Source: Locusta migratoria (lineage: Eukaryota; Arthropoda; Insecta; Orthoptera; Acrididae). Taken from it: 64,000 bases of DNA. A program made the position numbers and the translations under genes. The notes under the pieces are model-generated. The model made no database searches and was not told the origin of the DNA. It worked only from the letters and a program-made list of their open reading frames with translations. Where the stretch lies: NCBI GenBank assembly GCA_026315105.1, contig CM048745.1:154587323-154651322 (forward strand). Direction: 5' to 3'. This document shows positions 32,441-43,186 of the stretch, in pieces. How positions within the stretch are numbered: the stretch's first letter is position 1; each line of letters begins with the position of its first letter.

Positions 32441-33320
32441 CTCAAGAGATACTCCATTTTTTGTATCTCCTCGCATTTACATCTATCTGTGTCCGTATAA
32501 CCCCATTTGTACATTATAGTTGTTTGCATCGGCCCATGCCCGTGCGGAGTCGGTTTAAATTTCTCCAATGTTGCCAATCTAGGTGAGAACCAGGGGGAAG
32601 AGCTTCCTCATGACAGTGCGTCCGGGTACTTCTGTTTCCAGAGTGATTCTATGGACTCCGCAGATGGCCGAGTTGCGTTTTTAAAACTTTGCATAGATTT
32701 CAGTCGTCTACGTACAGTCTGGTGATTAAATAGTGGGTGCCTCGGATCATTGAGTTGTTTATGCCGTTCTTTAGAGCTGAGGATCGATCTTATAATGTGA
32801 GGCGGAGCAATACCAGCCAGTGAATACAAACGGTCCACTTTGGTAGGTTTCAAGCAGCCCCTTATCATTAAGGACCGTGTCTATTTCCTTTGTATGAACA
32901 GATCTTCCCCAGACTGGACATCCATACTCAGCCACAGAAAAACAGGTGTCGAGTGCTGTGGTACGTAGAACGCTTTGTTTTGCACCCCACTTTGCAGATG
33001 TTAGCTTGTTTAGTAATCCATTTCGTGTTTGGAGTTTGGCCTTTGTTTTCTCGATATGGTATTTATAGGTTAATGTTGTGTCGAGGGTGATGCCCAAAAG
33101 GTAGGGTTGAAGCAGTTCTCCAGTTGGACTCTGTCCCAAACGATGTTTAATTTCTTTCTAGCCTCCCTGTTATTCAAATGAAACACACACACTTGAGTTT
33201 TGCTAGGGTTTTGGTCGAAGTTGATTTTCCCTATAGTAGTCAGTGAGGGCTTCGAGTTCCAGGCTTAGACCTTTTTCTATTTCGTTGTGGTACTTCGCTA
33301 CCAAACGAACTACGCTGTAT
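32441..33320 (-). pseudogene. Jockey-like LINE ORF2, C-terminal part
   Basis: Minus strand, in order: KGLSLELEALTDYY (about 33270), NPSKTQVCVFHLNNREARKK, a frameshift, YLLGITLDTTLTYKYHIEKT, SVAEYGCPVWGRSVHTK, RGCLKPTKVDRLYSLAGIAP, and the C-terminal WRNLNRLRTGMGR, CKCEEIQKMEYLL zinc-like segment. These follow the RT active site in Jockey-type ORF2. The RT palm (FADD) lies outside this remnant. Three or more frameshifts or stops. It sits between the two DR copies. Confidence 0.85.
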
Positions 33321-33346
33321 AGGTGAAGGTATACATCGTGTCATTA

Positions 33347-33624
33347 TTTTAATCTGATGAATAATAATTATTAAAACAACATTTAAGATGAAATGTATAC
33401 ATATAAATGTGTCAAAAATTGAAGGAAGTTCGAGAAATATAAACCCAACTACGAGGAAGTCTTCAATATCTTCTGTATGAACTTCAACTTTGCAGCTGTA
33501 TCCAAGCCAAAATTGATCTGCAATGAGAGCAGGCTATTCAAAGAAATAAAATACGACACTGTATACGAATTCTTACAGTCACGAATAAAAACGTTAAGTT
33601 CTCGTTCTCGTCCTTCTGGAAGGA
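33347..33624. repeat. Direct repeat DR, copy 2
   Basis: Same orientation as copy 1, 1.58 kb away, lacking the 28-bp block. Ends GTTCTCGTCCTTCTGGAAG. Confidence 0.75.
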
Positions 33625-33703
33625 AGTCAGCGCTATCTGCGTTAAGGGAACGAACTACTCCGGCCATCGCTCCCTACACTTACCAACTACTTAAACGAAT
33701 AAC

Positions 33704-34163
33704 TTGCATAATAATGTTGCAGCCAAGATCGCAGTTTCATTTATTATGTTACCGATTTCGGCGAGCTCGACGCCATCTTCATACCTGTCGTATTTTATAT
33801 AACTTCACAACATTTTTACATACTAAAAGAGTACATCCAGGTTGAGGCGTCACCAAAAATAAAACTCCTAGTCACAAATAAAATATATACATCCATCTTC
33901 CAATGGTTCTGAAACGAGGTACTTCAAAGTCTCAAGACTTCAAGGACTTTGAAGTATCTCACTTCAGAACCATTGGAAATGGATGTATATATTTTATTTG
34001 TGACTAGAAATTTTATGTTTGGTGACGCCTCAACCTGGATGTACTCTTTTAGCATGTAAAAAATGTTGTGAAGTTGTATAAAATACGACAGGTCTGAAGA
34101 TGGCGTCGAGCACGCCGAAACCGGTAACATAATAAATGAAAAATGCGATCTGGTATAAGTGGT
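33704..34163. repeat. Near-perfect palindrome, family T, copy 2
   Basis: Arms of about 220 bp (33704-33925 and 33935-34160) around a centre GTCTCAAGACTTCAAGGAC. Matching landmarks: TTACCGATTTCGGCGAGCTC against GAGCACGCCGAAACCGGTAA; AGTACATCCAGGTTGAGGCG against its complement at 34026. A small hairpin GGTATAAGTGGTTATACC follows at 34153-34170. Confidence 0.88.
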
Positions 34164-34170
34164 TATACCA

Positions 34171-34494
34171 ATTGCCAAGATCGCTTATTTTATTTCATGA
34201 TCAGTTTCAGAAGAACTAGCTGCTACGATCAGATTTTCTCACTTCATAAAACTGACCGTCATGCCGTTGTTGAGATGGCAATATGCTCAAAATATAAAAT
34301 ACCAGAAGTGGAACTTAAATAGTAGCAACACTGCTGTGGAGACACTATGCAATAGAATCTACGATTGTCGTCGATAGCACAGGTTGTTGATAGACCTACC
34401 CTAACTCGGAGCAAATGGACTCGCCCGTCCCACGTCACCGGCGTGCGGACAATTGAGGGTAACAAGAGTGAGTTGTGAGCGAGCGTTCTAACGT
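34171..34494. other. No gene recognised
   Basis: Includes GATCAGTTTCAGAAG at 34199, a possible decayed family T-type end; otherwise nothing. Confidence 0.35.
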
Positions 34495-34771
34495 AATTTC
34501 ACTCTGGCGTAGCGTATCCCGACCTTCGTCTTCGTAAAGACGTCGCAGACGTATCTTGCAATGTAATCAAATGGGACATTTCAGACAGACGTAGCTGGTG
34601 TCGTCGCGTGCAGCCGGGAAACACAATACGCGTATCTCCAGCTACGCCTGATCAGCACACCTAGCGCCGCTACGTATCTCGGCTCGCGCATGCGCACTAC
34701 ACTGCCTCACAAACCATTTACTCTGTGCTGAACAGCTGTATTACTGCGTGTTTGTGTGCTTATTGCGCAAA

Positions 34772-34855
34772 ATGTCTCCATTAATTGACCAAGTGCGAAA
34801 GTATCCACTGCTGTGGGACTATTCTAAAATAGAATATCTTTCTATTTTGAAGTAA
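34772..34855 (+). pseudogene. MADF-domain start, truncated
   Basis: ATG at 34772 encodes 27 residues: MSPLIDQVRKYPLLWDYSKI then EYLSILK and a stop. 'LIxxVRKYPxLWDxSxxxY' is the opening of a MADF (Myb/SANT-like DNA-binding) domain, often the accessory protein of PIF/Harbinger transposons. Only the first helix region survives. Confidence 0.6.
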
Positions 34856-34864
34856 CGGGCAAAA

Positions 34865-35060
34865 TTTTTACCTCAGACAAATAGCTAGCCGTTCTTCAAG
34901 AGGCATTGATTTTCTGTAATCTGTTTTTCAGGGTCACTGCCGATGAGGGATAAAACTTCAATGAACGTTCTTCATTAAGCCTGAAATAAGTTTTATACTT
35001 TTCATCGTCAAGCTGTAAATCTTTCATAGGTGGTGGTATTCGCCATACGCTGTTCTTCTA
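34865..35060 (-). pseudogene. PIF/Harbinger transposase-like N-terminal relic
   Basis: Minus strand: SVWRIPPPMKDLQLDDEKYK, TYFRLNEE, then a one-base frameshift and FIEVLSLIGSDPEKQITEN. This resembles the DDEKFxxYFRMSxxxFxxLLxLI...KQ block before the catalytic domain. No DDE residues remain. Confidence 0.5.
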
Positions 35061-35179
35061 ACATTTCTCGGATGAACCCAATTCGATTTATTTGACACTG
35101 AATACAACAACAACAACAAGTCTTATTGAATCCATCGTCGGTGGTGGAAACGGGACAGCGGCTGGTCAAGAGTCTGAAG

Positions 35180-35496
35180 GAACTGAGGTACCAACAGCCG
35201 TAAGTATAATAAAATATTTATTCTACTACAACCAGTTTCGGCATTCCACTATGCTATCTTCAGGTCCCTACATCGGAGCATAATATCCATAGGTAGGGAG
35301 ATTAAACTGGATTCATGGATTTCGTCTCTTAGGTTGTTTCCAACTAAGAGACAAAATCCACGAATCCAGTTTAATATCCCTACTTTTGGATATCATGCTC
35401 CGATGTAGGGACCTGAAGATGGCATAGTGAAATGCCGAAACTGGTTGCAATTTAATAAATATTTCATTATGCTTACGGCTGTTGGTACCTCAGTTC
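35180..35496. repeat. Palindrome with about 155-bp arms, family T class
   Basis: GAACTGAGGTACCAACAGCC (35180) pairs with GGCTGTTGGTACCTCAGTTC (35477-35496). CCAGTTTCGGCATTCCACTA pairs with TAGTGAAATGCCGAAACTGG. Centre GTTGTTTCCAAC near 35334-35345. CAACAACAAC tracts lie on both outer sides. Confidence 0.85.
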
Positions 35497-35899
35497 GTTA
35501 AGACAACAACAACAGTTCTTCATCACTATCACAACTTGAAGTTCAGTCCATCAATGGTACACTGAAGTTGATATCCGGGTCACACGACGGCACATTGAAC
35601 ACCATTCCTGGTACTATCCACGAACAGTATTGAAGTTAGCACACCATCTCAACAACTGAGCAAATAAGAAGATGGGATAGAGATACGTAGCTTTCGGTTT
35701 AAAGGATACATATCTCTGGATACGTGCTACGTACTGCGACGTCTTCCGAAGACGTAGCTGGAGATACGGTACGCCGGTGTGAAATGATTGGTCGTTTGGT
35801 TGGCTTGCGGATTGAAAGGCAACCAACTACTATGACCGTCAGTTCCTTTTTCGAATCACAGAGACAATATAATAGACATAACGTGTTAAATTACATCAA

Positions 35900-36380
35900 A
35901 CCGTAAATGGAGAAAGTCAGAAAACAAAGAGTCAACTAAAGGGAAGAAAGAAGAGATTTAAAAGAGAAGACCAGGGTGTCCTGGCTGGGTGTTCGCAGAA
36001 ATAAAAAAAAATAGAACGTCCAGTCACTCTGCAACACATTAAAATTACGTGCCTAATAATACTAAGCAGATACAGAATAAATAATACAGCATACTCAGTA
36101 ACGTCAAAAAATCAAATATTCAAATGTTTGTAGAACTTATGGGACTTAACTACGGGGTCATCAGTCCCTAGACTACTTATCAACTAGCTTATACTAAAGA
36201 CGGCACAAACATCCATGCCCGAGAAGGGATTTCGAACCCCCGACCGCAGCGGCCGTGCAAACCGTGACGGGCACGCCGCAGCCCACTCGGCCACCGCGGC
36301 CGGCCTCAGTAACGTCAGATGGAATTGTAGAATCCCTTCTTACGAATGAAAGTTAAAACAGAATAAGTCACAGAGGCATT
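35900..36380 (-). mobile_element. I-type LINE 3' untranslated part
   Basis: Shares AGTCACTCTGCA and TTAAAA blocks with the 27-kb LINE UTR and contains SINE L. The GGGACT stem-loop is not visible in this copy. Confidence 0.5.
36107..36304 (-). mobile_element. SINE type I (copy L)
   Basis: Perfect 13-bp duplications CTCAGTAACGTCA at 36094-36106 and 36305-36317. Confidence 0.92.
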
Positions 36381-38240
36381 ACCTAAAACAAGTTGCAAGG
36401 CGTCAGGAAGGTTAAAAGTCGCCTTTGAGGGGCGAAGGTTGGATATTTTAGGAAGATATGGGCGACTGTCAAAGGTGCACCACATCGACAGTGAGAAGGA
36501 TCCTCGTGACGGAGGATGTGAACGTGCGTAAGCCAAGTATAGCCGATGCAGAGTCGGCAGAGGACGACAGAATTCCTGCGAGTATTCCGCATAGAGGACC
36601 TCTACACGTTGGGTGTCTCCTTTATTTAACGCAATTTGTTGGGCGTCCGTAGGGTAAGCCATTCTGTACTCCACAGACCAAGAACGCGACTATGTAACAT
36701 CGAACGGATGTCAGGAGCTGGGATACCTATATCCAGGGATGGTTTATGGATAGCCTCTTTCGCTAACCTGTCAGCCATCTCGTTTCCATCCATCACAACG
36801 TGCCCTGGTGTCCAGGCAAATGCTACCGACCGCGCCAACGGTCGATGTCGTATCGGGATTCTTCGACTGCCTTAATCAAGGGATGTCGAGGGAAGCACTG
36901 ATCGAGGGCCTGTAGACTGCTTAGGGAGTCACTGCATATGAGGGAAGACTCCCCAGAGCAGGAACGAATGTGATCGACTGCACGAAGGATGGGTACCAGC
37001 TTCAGCAGTGAATACACTGCAGCCATGCGGCAGGGAACGCAGTAGTCTTGTGTAGTTCGCGAACGAACTAGTTCGGAGGAGCGCTCCCACAGGCGAACTA
37101 CGTGAACTAGTTCGTAGATCCCTCGCCTCTTAGTTCGTCCGCTCCTTTTCCGAATACTGACGGGTAACGGCGAGAGGGCGCGAGAGCGCGCAGAATCGCG
37201 TGATTCCCTTCTGCCAGTTGCCGTCATTTCGAGCTGAGATGCAGCTCACCTGTAGTTTTAGTAGCGGTAGCAAAACGAGCAAAACGAGCGGACGAACTAA
37301 AATGAGCGACCTACTTCGCGGCCGAGCAGCGAACTAAAAGGAGAGCTACCGGTCGCGAACTAAAATATGCTCGATAGGTCGCGAACTAAAACATGCGCGA
37401 TAGGTCGCGAAATAAAATACGCACGATAGGTCGCGAACAGAATTAAAAATCACGTGTTTTCCTTCTGCTGATGAGAGCCATATCGAGGTTAGAGTCTGCC
37501 TGTTAGATTACATAGTTCAGTGCTACAAAATTTCTGCTTTGAATTATTCCATAATGCCAAGATATAGAGATAACTCTAAAGCGCGAGAAATTTTCCACCA
37601 ACTGTTTCTTTTGGTTTGCGTGATATCGTTAGCGGCTCAAGCAGCAAGTGCATGAAGCAGCTAGGTGGGGGAACTTCTCCCTCCACCTGCATGCGCAGAC
37701 CAAGCCGCTCAGCCGTCACTAGGAGCAGACGAACTAAAAGAACGAACTAGTTCGTGGCTCCCGAGCAAGAACTATTATGCGCAAGTATAGAACGGAGTTC
37801 CTTATGTCCGGCATGAGTATATGCAAAGCCGACAAAAACATCTGCCCTCGAGCCATCAGTGAAGATTACTGTGGAGTCCTGGTACCCGTCTAAAATTGAT
37901 AGGAATTACCCGCGAAGTGCCTCTGGGTGAACGGAGCGTTTGGAGCGGTGTGTCAAGTCCAGTCACCATGGTAGTGTACGCGACCGGAATTTGAACAAAG
38001 ATGGAAGAGGAAAAGAATCCAATTCACTCAAAGAGACCTAACAAGACACTGACCGTCAAGACCGATCTCGGCCGCCGTTCTGGAGATGGTAGTTGGAATG
38101 AGTAGTCATACCATAGACATGGGATGCGTAATTTGCCAGCAGTTGTAACCGCCTGATTCGCCGAGGAGGCACCCCTGTCCACAGGGCTTGTTCTGAAAGC
38201 CCCTGTCGCGAGTCGAAATGACCTTTACGGTGCCACAATA
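36320..38240 (-). pseudogene. I-type LINE ORF2 with RNase H domain, interrupted
   Basis: Minus-strand order: a linker with LQLLANYASHVYGMTTHSNY (about 38090-38150); RNase H start IFTDGSRADVFVGFAYTHAG (about 37820-37880); an insertion (family P copy, 37040-37775); then AAVYSLLKLVPILRAVDHIR, SSLICSDSLSSLQALDQCFP; after a frameshift FAWTPGHVVMDGNEMADRLA; and the C-terminal VLCRLCIGYTWLTHVHILRH, CRCGAPLTVAHI. RNase H aspartates are visible in TDGS, SDSL and GNEMAD, while the usual Glu (AELxA) is lost. RT is absent. Dead through insertion, frameshifts and stops. Confidence 0.87.
37040..37775 (-). mobile_element. Inverted-repeat DNA element, family P, copy 2
   Basis: Minus-strand copy of 2938-3625, inserted within the RNase H coding part of a LINE. 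Ends CAGTAGTCTTGTGTAGTTCG and CACGAACTAGTTCGTTCTTT share GAACTAGTTCG palindromes. At 37363-37450 a 30-bp unit (TAGGTCGCGAACTAAAAxAT) is present about three times. No transposase. Confidence 0.75.
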
Positions 38241-38456
38241 CGTTCGCAACAGGAATAACGGAGTTGTGACAACACTGAATGTGTCAGAGATCGAATAGCA
38301 CAACAGTGCCATGAACCTCTTCGAGAGGCCTGCGGGAAATCGGCATTTGGAGACAGCACTCATCACATCATGTGATTAAAAACTAGCTGTGTTTCTTAAG
38401 AACGATACTTGCTGGATCCGTGTTGACTACGGGTAAAAGTTAAAATCCGGAGAATA

Positions 38457-39871
38457 CAGGTTGTCCAGAAAAGGGCTCCCTGATTTAAAAATTAAATATC
38501 TCGAAAACAAAGATCGATAGACGAATGCAGTAAACGGTATGTTTATTGTGAAAGTTGTAAGAAGTTTATACAGCAGTTTGAAATAATAGCTGCTAACAGA
38601 TGTCGCTGTACGCTGTACAGCTCATATCAGCATACATAAGTGAAATAATCGTATGAAAAATTTCGTAGTGTCTCAACCGAAATGGATTCACATGCCACAG
38701 AGATCGCCGATTCTAGCTCGTCCAGCGTGGCGGGATGCTTCTGGTAGACCATGTCTTTCACTGTGCCCCACAAAAATAGGTCACAGGGAGTCAGATCCGG
38801 CGAATATGGAGGCCAATCCATGCCTGCACCAGTAAATTTGGGGTATTCCTAAGCAATGACTCGATTCTCGAAGTATTCCTCAAGAAAGCGAAACACTTGT
38901 TTGGTCCGATGTGGTCGGGCTCCATCTTGCTGTGTGTTCCAACATTGCAACGTAACGTACATCAGTGACCGTTTCTCGATTGAAAGAAGGACCAATAATG
39001 CCTCTGCTGTATACTGCAGCCCACACAGTAACTTTAGGAGAATACAGGGGTTTCGCTTCACACCAATATGGCTTTTCGTAACCCAAAAATCGCCAGTTCT
39101 GCTTATTCACGTATCCATTCAGGTGGAAGTGTGCTTCATCTGTAACCCAGATGCAGCCAACATCAAATCCTTCACTATCAATCATTGTGAGCATCTGATT
39201 GCATGGCTCGTACGGGTATGGCCTGGTGCTTTTGAATTTTAAATGGAAACATGTGTAGCCTCTTTCTCAGTATTTTCTGCACGCTGGAACGCTTCAAACC
39301 AGTCTCAGATGCAATTCTGCGGACGGATGACATTGGATTTCGCTGAATAATTCCAGAAACTGTGGCGATATGCTCAGGCGTAACTGCGGTTTTCTTGCGG
39401 CCATCATGCCCCACCACTAGATCATCAGTTACGCTACCTGTTCGTTGAAATTTTGCAAAGAGCGTACGAATGGGTTTTCGCATCGGGTCCTTTTGGAACA
39501 TTAAATCGTGCTTGAAAACTTCGTCTTGTTGCCGTAGGACTCTCTTCTAACCTGTGGTACTTTAGCACCAGGAAAACGCCTGGTTCAATGGAGTACATGG
39601 TTTTAATCTCTTCCTTCGGTACGCTAGCCTCCTTTCACGTGTCAATAGTGGAACTGATTGCTCTGGGCTTCGGATCACTATTTATCCTAGGCATTACGTA
39701 TGGCGATTACAGCGCCATCTATTAGCAGCTTTTTGTAAATATTATTTCAAACTGCTGTATAAACTTCTTACAGCTTTCACAATAAACATACCGTTTACTG
39801 CATTCGTCTATCGATCTTTGTTTTCGAGATATTTAATTTTGAAATCAGCGAGTCCTTTTCTAAACACCCTG
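38457..39871 (-). mobile_element. Mariner-like element with long inverted repeats (family L, copy 1)
   Basis: Inverted ends of roughly 170-180 bp (from 38457; to 39871), including TTAAATATCTCGAAAACAAA, GATCGATAGACGAATGCAGT and ACCGTTTACTGCATTCGTC. TA lies on both sides (38455-38456, 39872-39873). Copy 2 in opposite orientation is at 53606-55150. Confidence 0.88.
38630..39600 (-). pseudogene. Transposase of family L (HTH plus DDE), broken
   Basis: Minus order: RTLFAKFQRTGSVTDDLVVG (helix-turn-helix, about 39420-39480), TPEHIATVSGIIQRNPMSSV, GLKRSSVQKILRKRLHMFPF; then IWVTDEAHFHLNGYVNKQNW with the first Asp (about 39140); SPKVTVWAAVYSRGIIGPSF; QDGARPH with the second (about 38915); MDWPPYSPDLTPCDLFLWGT with the third acidic site (about 38800), ending ESISVETLRN. 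The N-terminal region looks like the DUF4817-type HTH of insect mariner-like transposons. Parts lie in three frames, so at least three frameshifts inactivate it. Confidence 0.87.
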
Positions 39872-39901
39872 TATATGGCGTATGTACAAGAATGGGGTTA
39901 A

Positions 39902-41678
39902 CACTTAGAGTGCCACGCCCGTAATATTACGTTCTCTGTGTCTTTGCGAGAACTGCCACGCCCGTAATATTACGGACGGCTGTTCTCAAACGAATCCTAG
40001 CTTTCGCGCGCATCATTATCCGTACGGCAGTTATCAGAAGGAGGCAAACCCTTGTAGTAGACATCTCTGCCACTAGGAGGCGCCACAAAACTGTTCACTT
40101 TACGAAAAAAGGGTTTGTGTCAGTTGACTGTGAGACATCAGGGCGAGAGTTAGACGCAACATGTCAAGCAGTAGGCCTTTGAGCGAAGCCGAGATTCTCC
40201 GCATTCTTGATGAATCGGAAGATGATCTGAGTGATGTTTTTGATGGCGATGACACGGATGAAGATCCAATTTATGCCGAATCAGGAACAGGTAATATAAT
40301 TGCTTTCACGACTGGATGGAACACATTTCCTGGAAAGAGTACCCATTCCACCAGGGAAGAAGAAGGCGCAAAAGACTTGTAGAGTGTGCTCAGAGAGGGG
40401 CAAGAATGAAGCAGTAGTCACCAGAAGGAAGGATACTTCATTCCAGTGTGCAGTATGCAAAGTGGGGTTTTGTGTCCAGTCCTGCTTCCAGCTATACCAC
40501 TCAGAAAAGAACTATTTGCACTAAAAGCTGTTTGCTGATGTTTAATATTCATGATATTTGCATGGACTCACATAACAATTGCCATGTTTATTAATAAATA
40601 GTTTATAATACGAAAAAAACAACAATTTTTTACCTACCGGAAAACAGCGTTTCTAGTTTTGATTGTTGTGATGAAGGTTTACAAAGCAGGGAAACGTACG
40701 AGGCAATTATTTGAAGAGGAAATAATAAGGTTTATTCCTGACCAAGAAAAAATAATATTTTCCATCAACTCCCACACTGGCTGTCCCATTTCTCCGTAAC
40801 AAAAAACCAAAAACCTTAAATGTAGACCTAGCATCTTATTTATTTTATTCAAAAAACTGGATTCCTTGTACCCCCACAGTTTCAAACTCCTGTGTATTTA
40901 TTTATTATGTTTTATTTTTAAGTTCTGAAAATTTGGTCCCAGTGTAGCTTACAACATAACACTCATTTTCATCTACCTGAATTTTTAGAATATTAATTTC
41001 ATTAGACAGATTTGTTTAGTTTAATCTAATGAAGTAACTATTCATTTTAAGTTCTGGATTCCACTCCACACCTGGCCTTACAACTGTCATATGCAACACC
41101 ATCTATAATTAAAGTGCAGAATTATTAACAAGGCACTTATATATATTTATTTATTAGCATTATCAGTTTGTTTGTAATATCAGGTAGTTTCAGTTCCCTA
41201 GTTATATTCAAATTTATTCCTTGTTTTATCCTCCACACATTGTATATTCTTGTACTACAGTTTAGTTTTTAAGTTCATAATTGTAATAACACAATGTCAA
41301 AGAAGTGTTATACTATGTATGTCGATCTAAGTGTAGTCATTTGTCATCTCTTACCATACTGTATCTAAACTATGTAACCTCTTTGCCACAGCAGTAAATA
41401 CTCTGAAGATGGCCTAATAAGTCGAAAACCGGTTAAGTAAGCAAAAATAAACTTGTAGAACACACACAAAATTGTGTTTTTAATTTATTTGATTATGTTC
41501 TACCAAGAAGCGACGGAAGAATCAGTCAAAATGAAAAAAAAAATATTAATGATTATTCCTGAATCTGTACCAACAGGACGAAATACTGTAAAAATGGCCG
41601 GCACTGGGGGAAGGAGACTAAGAAAATGGGCTGGCACTGGGGGAAGTCGGTTCGCATATATGGCTGGCACTCGAAGTG
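39902..41678 (+). mobile_element. piggyBac transposon, internally deleted
   Basis: TTAA target sites at 39898-39901 and 41679-41682. Terminal repeats CACTTAGAGTGCCA and TGGCACTCGAAGTG (13 of 14 pair). Subterminal repeats: GCCACGCCCGTAATATTACG at 39912 and 39956; GGC(T/C)GGCACTGGGGGAA twice near 41600-41645. It retains only the ends of the transposase. The 40535-41460 part has no coding sequence but contains GAAGATGGC...TCGAAAACCGGTT at 41404, a family T-class motif. Confidence 0.9.
40161..40523 (+). pseudogene. piggyBac transposase, N- and C-termini joined by deletion
   Basis: ATG 40161: MSSSRPLSEAEILRILDESE, DDLSDVFDGDDTDEDPIY, the acidic N-terminus of piggyBac proteins. From about 40310 in the next frame: HFLERVPIPPGKKKAQKTCR, VCSERGKN, CAVCKVGFCVQSCFQLYHSE, the C-terminal cysteine-rich finger that binds the element ends. 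The middle, with all catalytic aspartates, is deleted at about 40290-40310. Stop at 40521-40523. Confidence 0.88.
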
Positions 41679-41682
41679 TTAA

Positions 41683-41740
41683 GTAGTTTGTAACTCTAGT
41701 GACTGATGCTATCAGCTTTACAAACATTTTTGAACGTTTG
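41683..41740 (+). mobile_element. SINE tail fragment
   Basis: GTAGTTTGTAACTCTAGTGACTGATG then TTTACAAACATTTTTGAACG; the piggyBac TTAA lies at its left edge, so piggyBac probably inserted into a SINE whose left part is gone. Written out in pieces; only the 3' third remains. Confidence 0.6.
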
Positions 41741-42380
41741 TGTCTCGTAAACGTATCGTGACGTCGAACCCGGTCCAAAAGAATGAGACGTGAGGCCAAT
41801 TGGCCGACGTGCTGTTAGTCCAGGTGAGCATACGCGACCTGTACGGAGCCCTCGATAACGGAGCGACTAGTAGCGTCCCGGAGAACGCGCGGCGAGTCTT
41901 TGCCGTGCAGTAATTGGGCAGAGCAGCCAGTGTCTCCGATGGTAACAAGGCACGGCCGCGCGCATCTCGAATCTCGAGTGCAATTAAAACTTAATTAAAT
42001 CTAACGAACGCGGCCCTAATTGCATCGCGAGCGCAGCCGGCAGTCGCCGAACTCGAGTTCCTTCCGAAAAGAAAAGTGAATGGGGAGGAAGGAACTGAGG
42101 ATCGAGAGCAATTAGAGCCCAGGCAGCAAACGAGCAGGCCCCCAACAGAGCGAGTTTCATGGATTCATGCGTAGCCACTGCAAGGCAGAAAAATCACACG
42201 GCTCTACTGACCTCGTTTTCCACACAGTGACAGTCACTGCCGCTAGATTAAATAGCATTTACAAAGACACTGAGTATACACAGATGGGCGGTGACACGAT
42301 CTTCAGCGCTCTCTGCGGTGCCACGCTGTACTACTAGTCGCCATGTTTTCGGAAGTCTGTCAATGGCTTTCTGAAATCGA
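41741..42380. other. No gene recognised
   Basis: Moderately GC-rich; small frames on both strands, no domain. Confidence 0.35.
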
Positions 42381-42498
42381 GATACTAACAAGGACACCAC
42401 TTGGGTATCGGATTTTAGAATGTTGTCATATTTATGGTACGTGAAGTTCAGAACTCAAATAACAATCAGCCAAAGCCATTCGACGCTCTGAAAAATTC

Positions 42499-42713
42499 GC
42501 CGGCCGCGGTGGCCGAGGGCACTGAGGCGCTCCAGTCAAGGTCTGCGCGGCCACTACGGTCGGGGGTTCTAATCCCCCCTCGGGCATGGATATTTGTGCC
42601 GTCCTTAGGATTAGCTAGTTCATAAGTAGTTTGTAGGTTTAGGGACTGATGACCCCGTAGTTAAGTCCTATGAGCTTCACAAACATTTGAACATTTTTTT
42701 TTTTTTTTTTTTT
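42499..42713 (+). mobile_element. SINE type I (copy M)
   Basis: 10-bp duplications TGAAAAATTC at 42489-42498 and 42714-42723, with a T-rich 3' end (about 20 T). It splits the foldback's left arm. Confidence 0.92.
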
Positions 42714-42816
42714 TGAAAAATTCTCGAGAAAATCGACTTTTAAGTTTTGCAAGTACATATTAAGTAGCAATAATCCTGCGGAGAAAGTGTTTTTTTTTTT
42801 CCTTCGTTGTGTTCGA

Positions 42817-43186
42817 TGCACGATAAACAGTGCGGACAAGAAGAGGCTTTTGAAATGTGGTGTTAGAGAAGAATACTGAAGATTAGGTGGGTGGATCGCG
42901 TAACTAATGAGGAGGCACTGAACAGAATTGGGAATAAAAGGAATTTCTGGCATACCTTGACTAAAAGAAGGGATCGATTGGTAGGACACATTCTTAGACA
43001 TCAAGGAATTGTGAATTTAGCGTTGGAGGAAGTGTGTGGAGTAAAAATCGCAGACCAAGAGATGAATATAGTAAGTAAATTCAAATGGATGTAGGTTGCC
43101 GTTCTTATGAAGAGGCTTGCTCAGGATAGACTAGGGTGGAGAGCTGCATCAAAGCAGTCTCCGGACTGAAGACCAAAACAACAACA
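42817..43186 (+). pseudogene. RTE-like LINE 3' fragment
   Basis: 11-bp duplications GTTGTGTTCGA at 42806-42816 and 43187-43197. Frame: DRVTNEEALNRIGNKRNFWH, TLTKRRDRLVGHILRHQGIV, NLALEEV..., then frameshift, and a WRAASKQSPD-type end with AACAACAG tail. Same family as 14818-15523. Confidence 0.9.

Larger units (their letters stand above)
34495..35785. mobile_element. PIF/Harbinger-like remnant with about 60-bp inverted repeats
   Basis: The left end TTTCACTCTGGCGTAGCGTA continues to ACGTCGCAGACGTATC. Its inverted partner is at about 35722-35785 (GATACGTGCTACGTACTGCG ... GCCGGTGTGAAA). Flanks TAA and TGA may be a diverged 3-bp duplication. It contains a MADF-like start and a transposase-like relic, and is interrupted by the palindrome at 35180-35496. 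Confidence 0.65.

Noticed and set aside
31766..33624. LTR retrotransposon with 280-bp LTRs
   Set aside because: No TG...CA ends, primer-binding site or Gag/Pol order; the internal RT piece is a LINE on the opposite strand.
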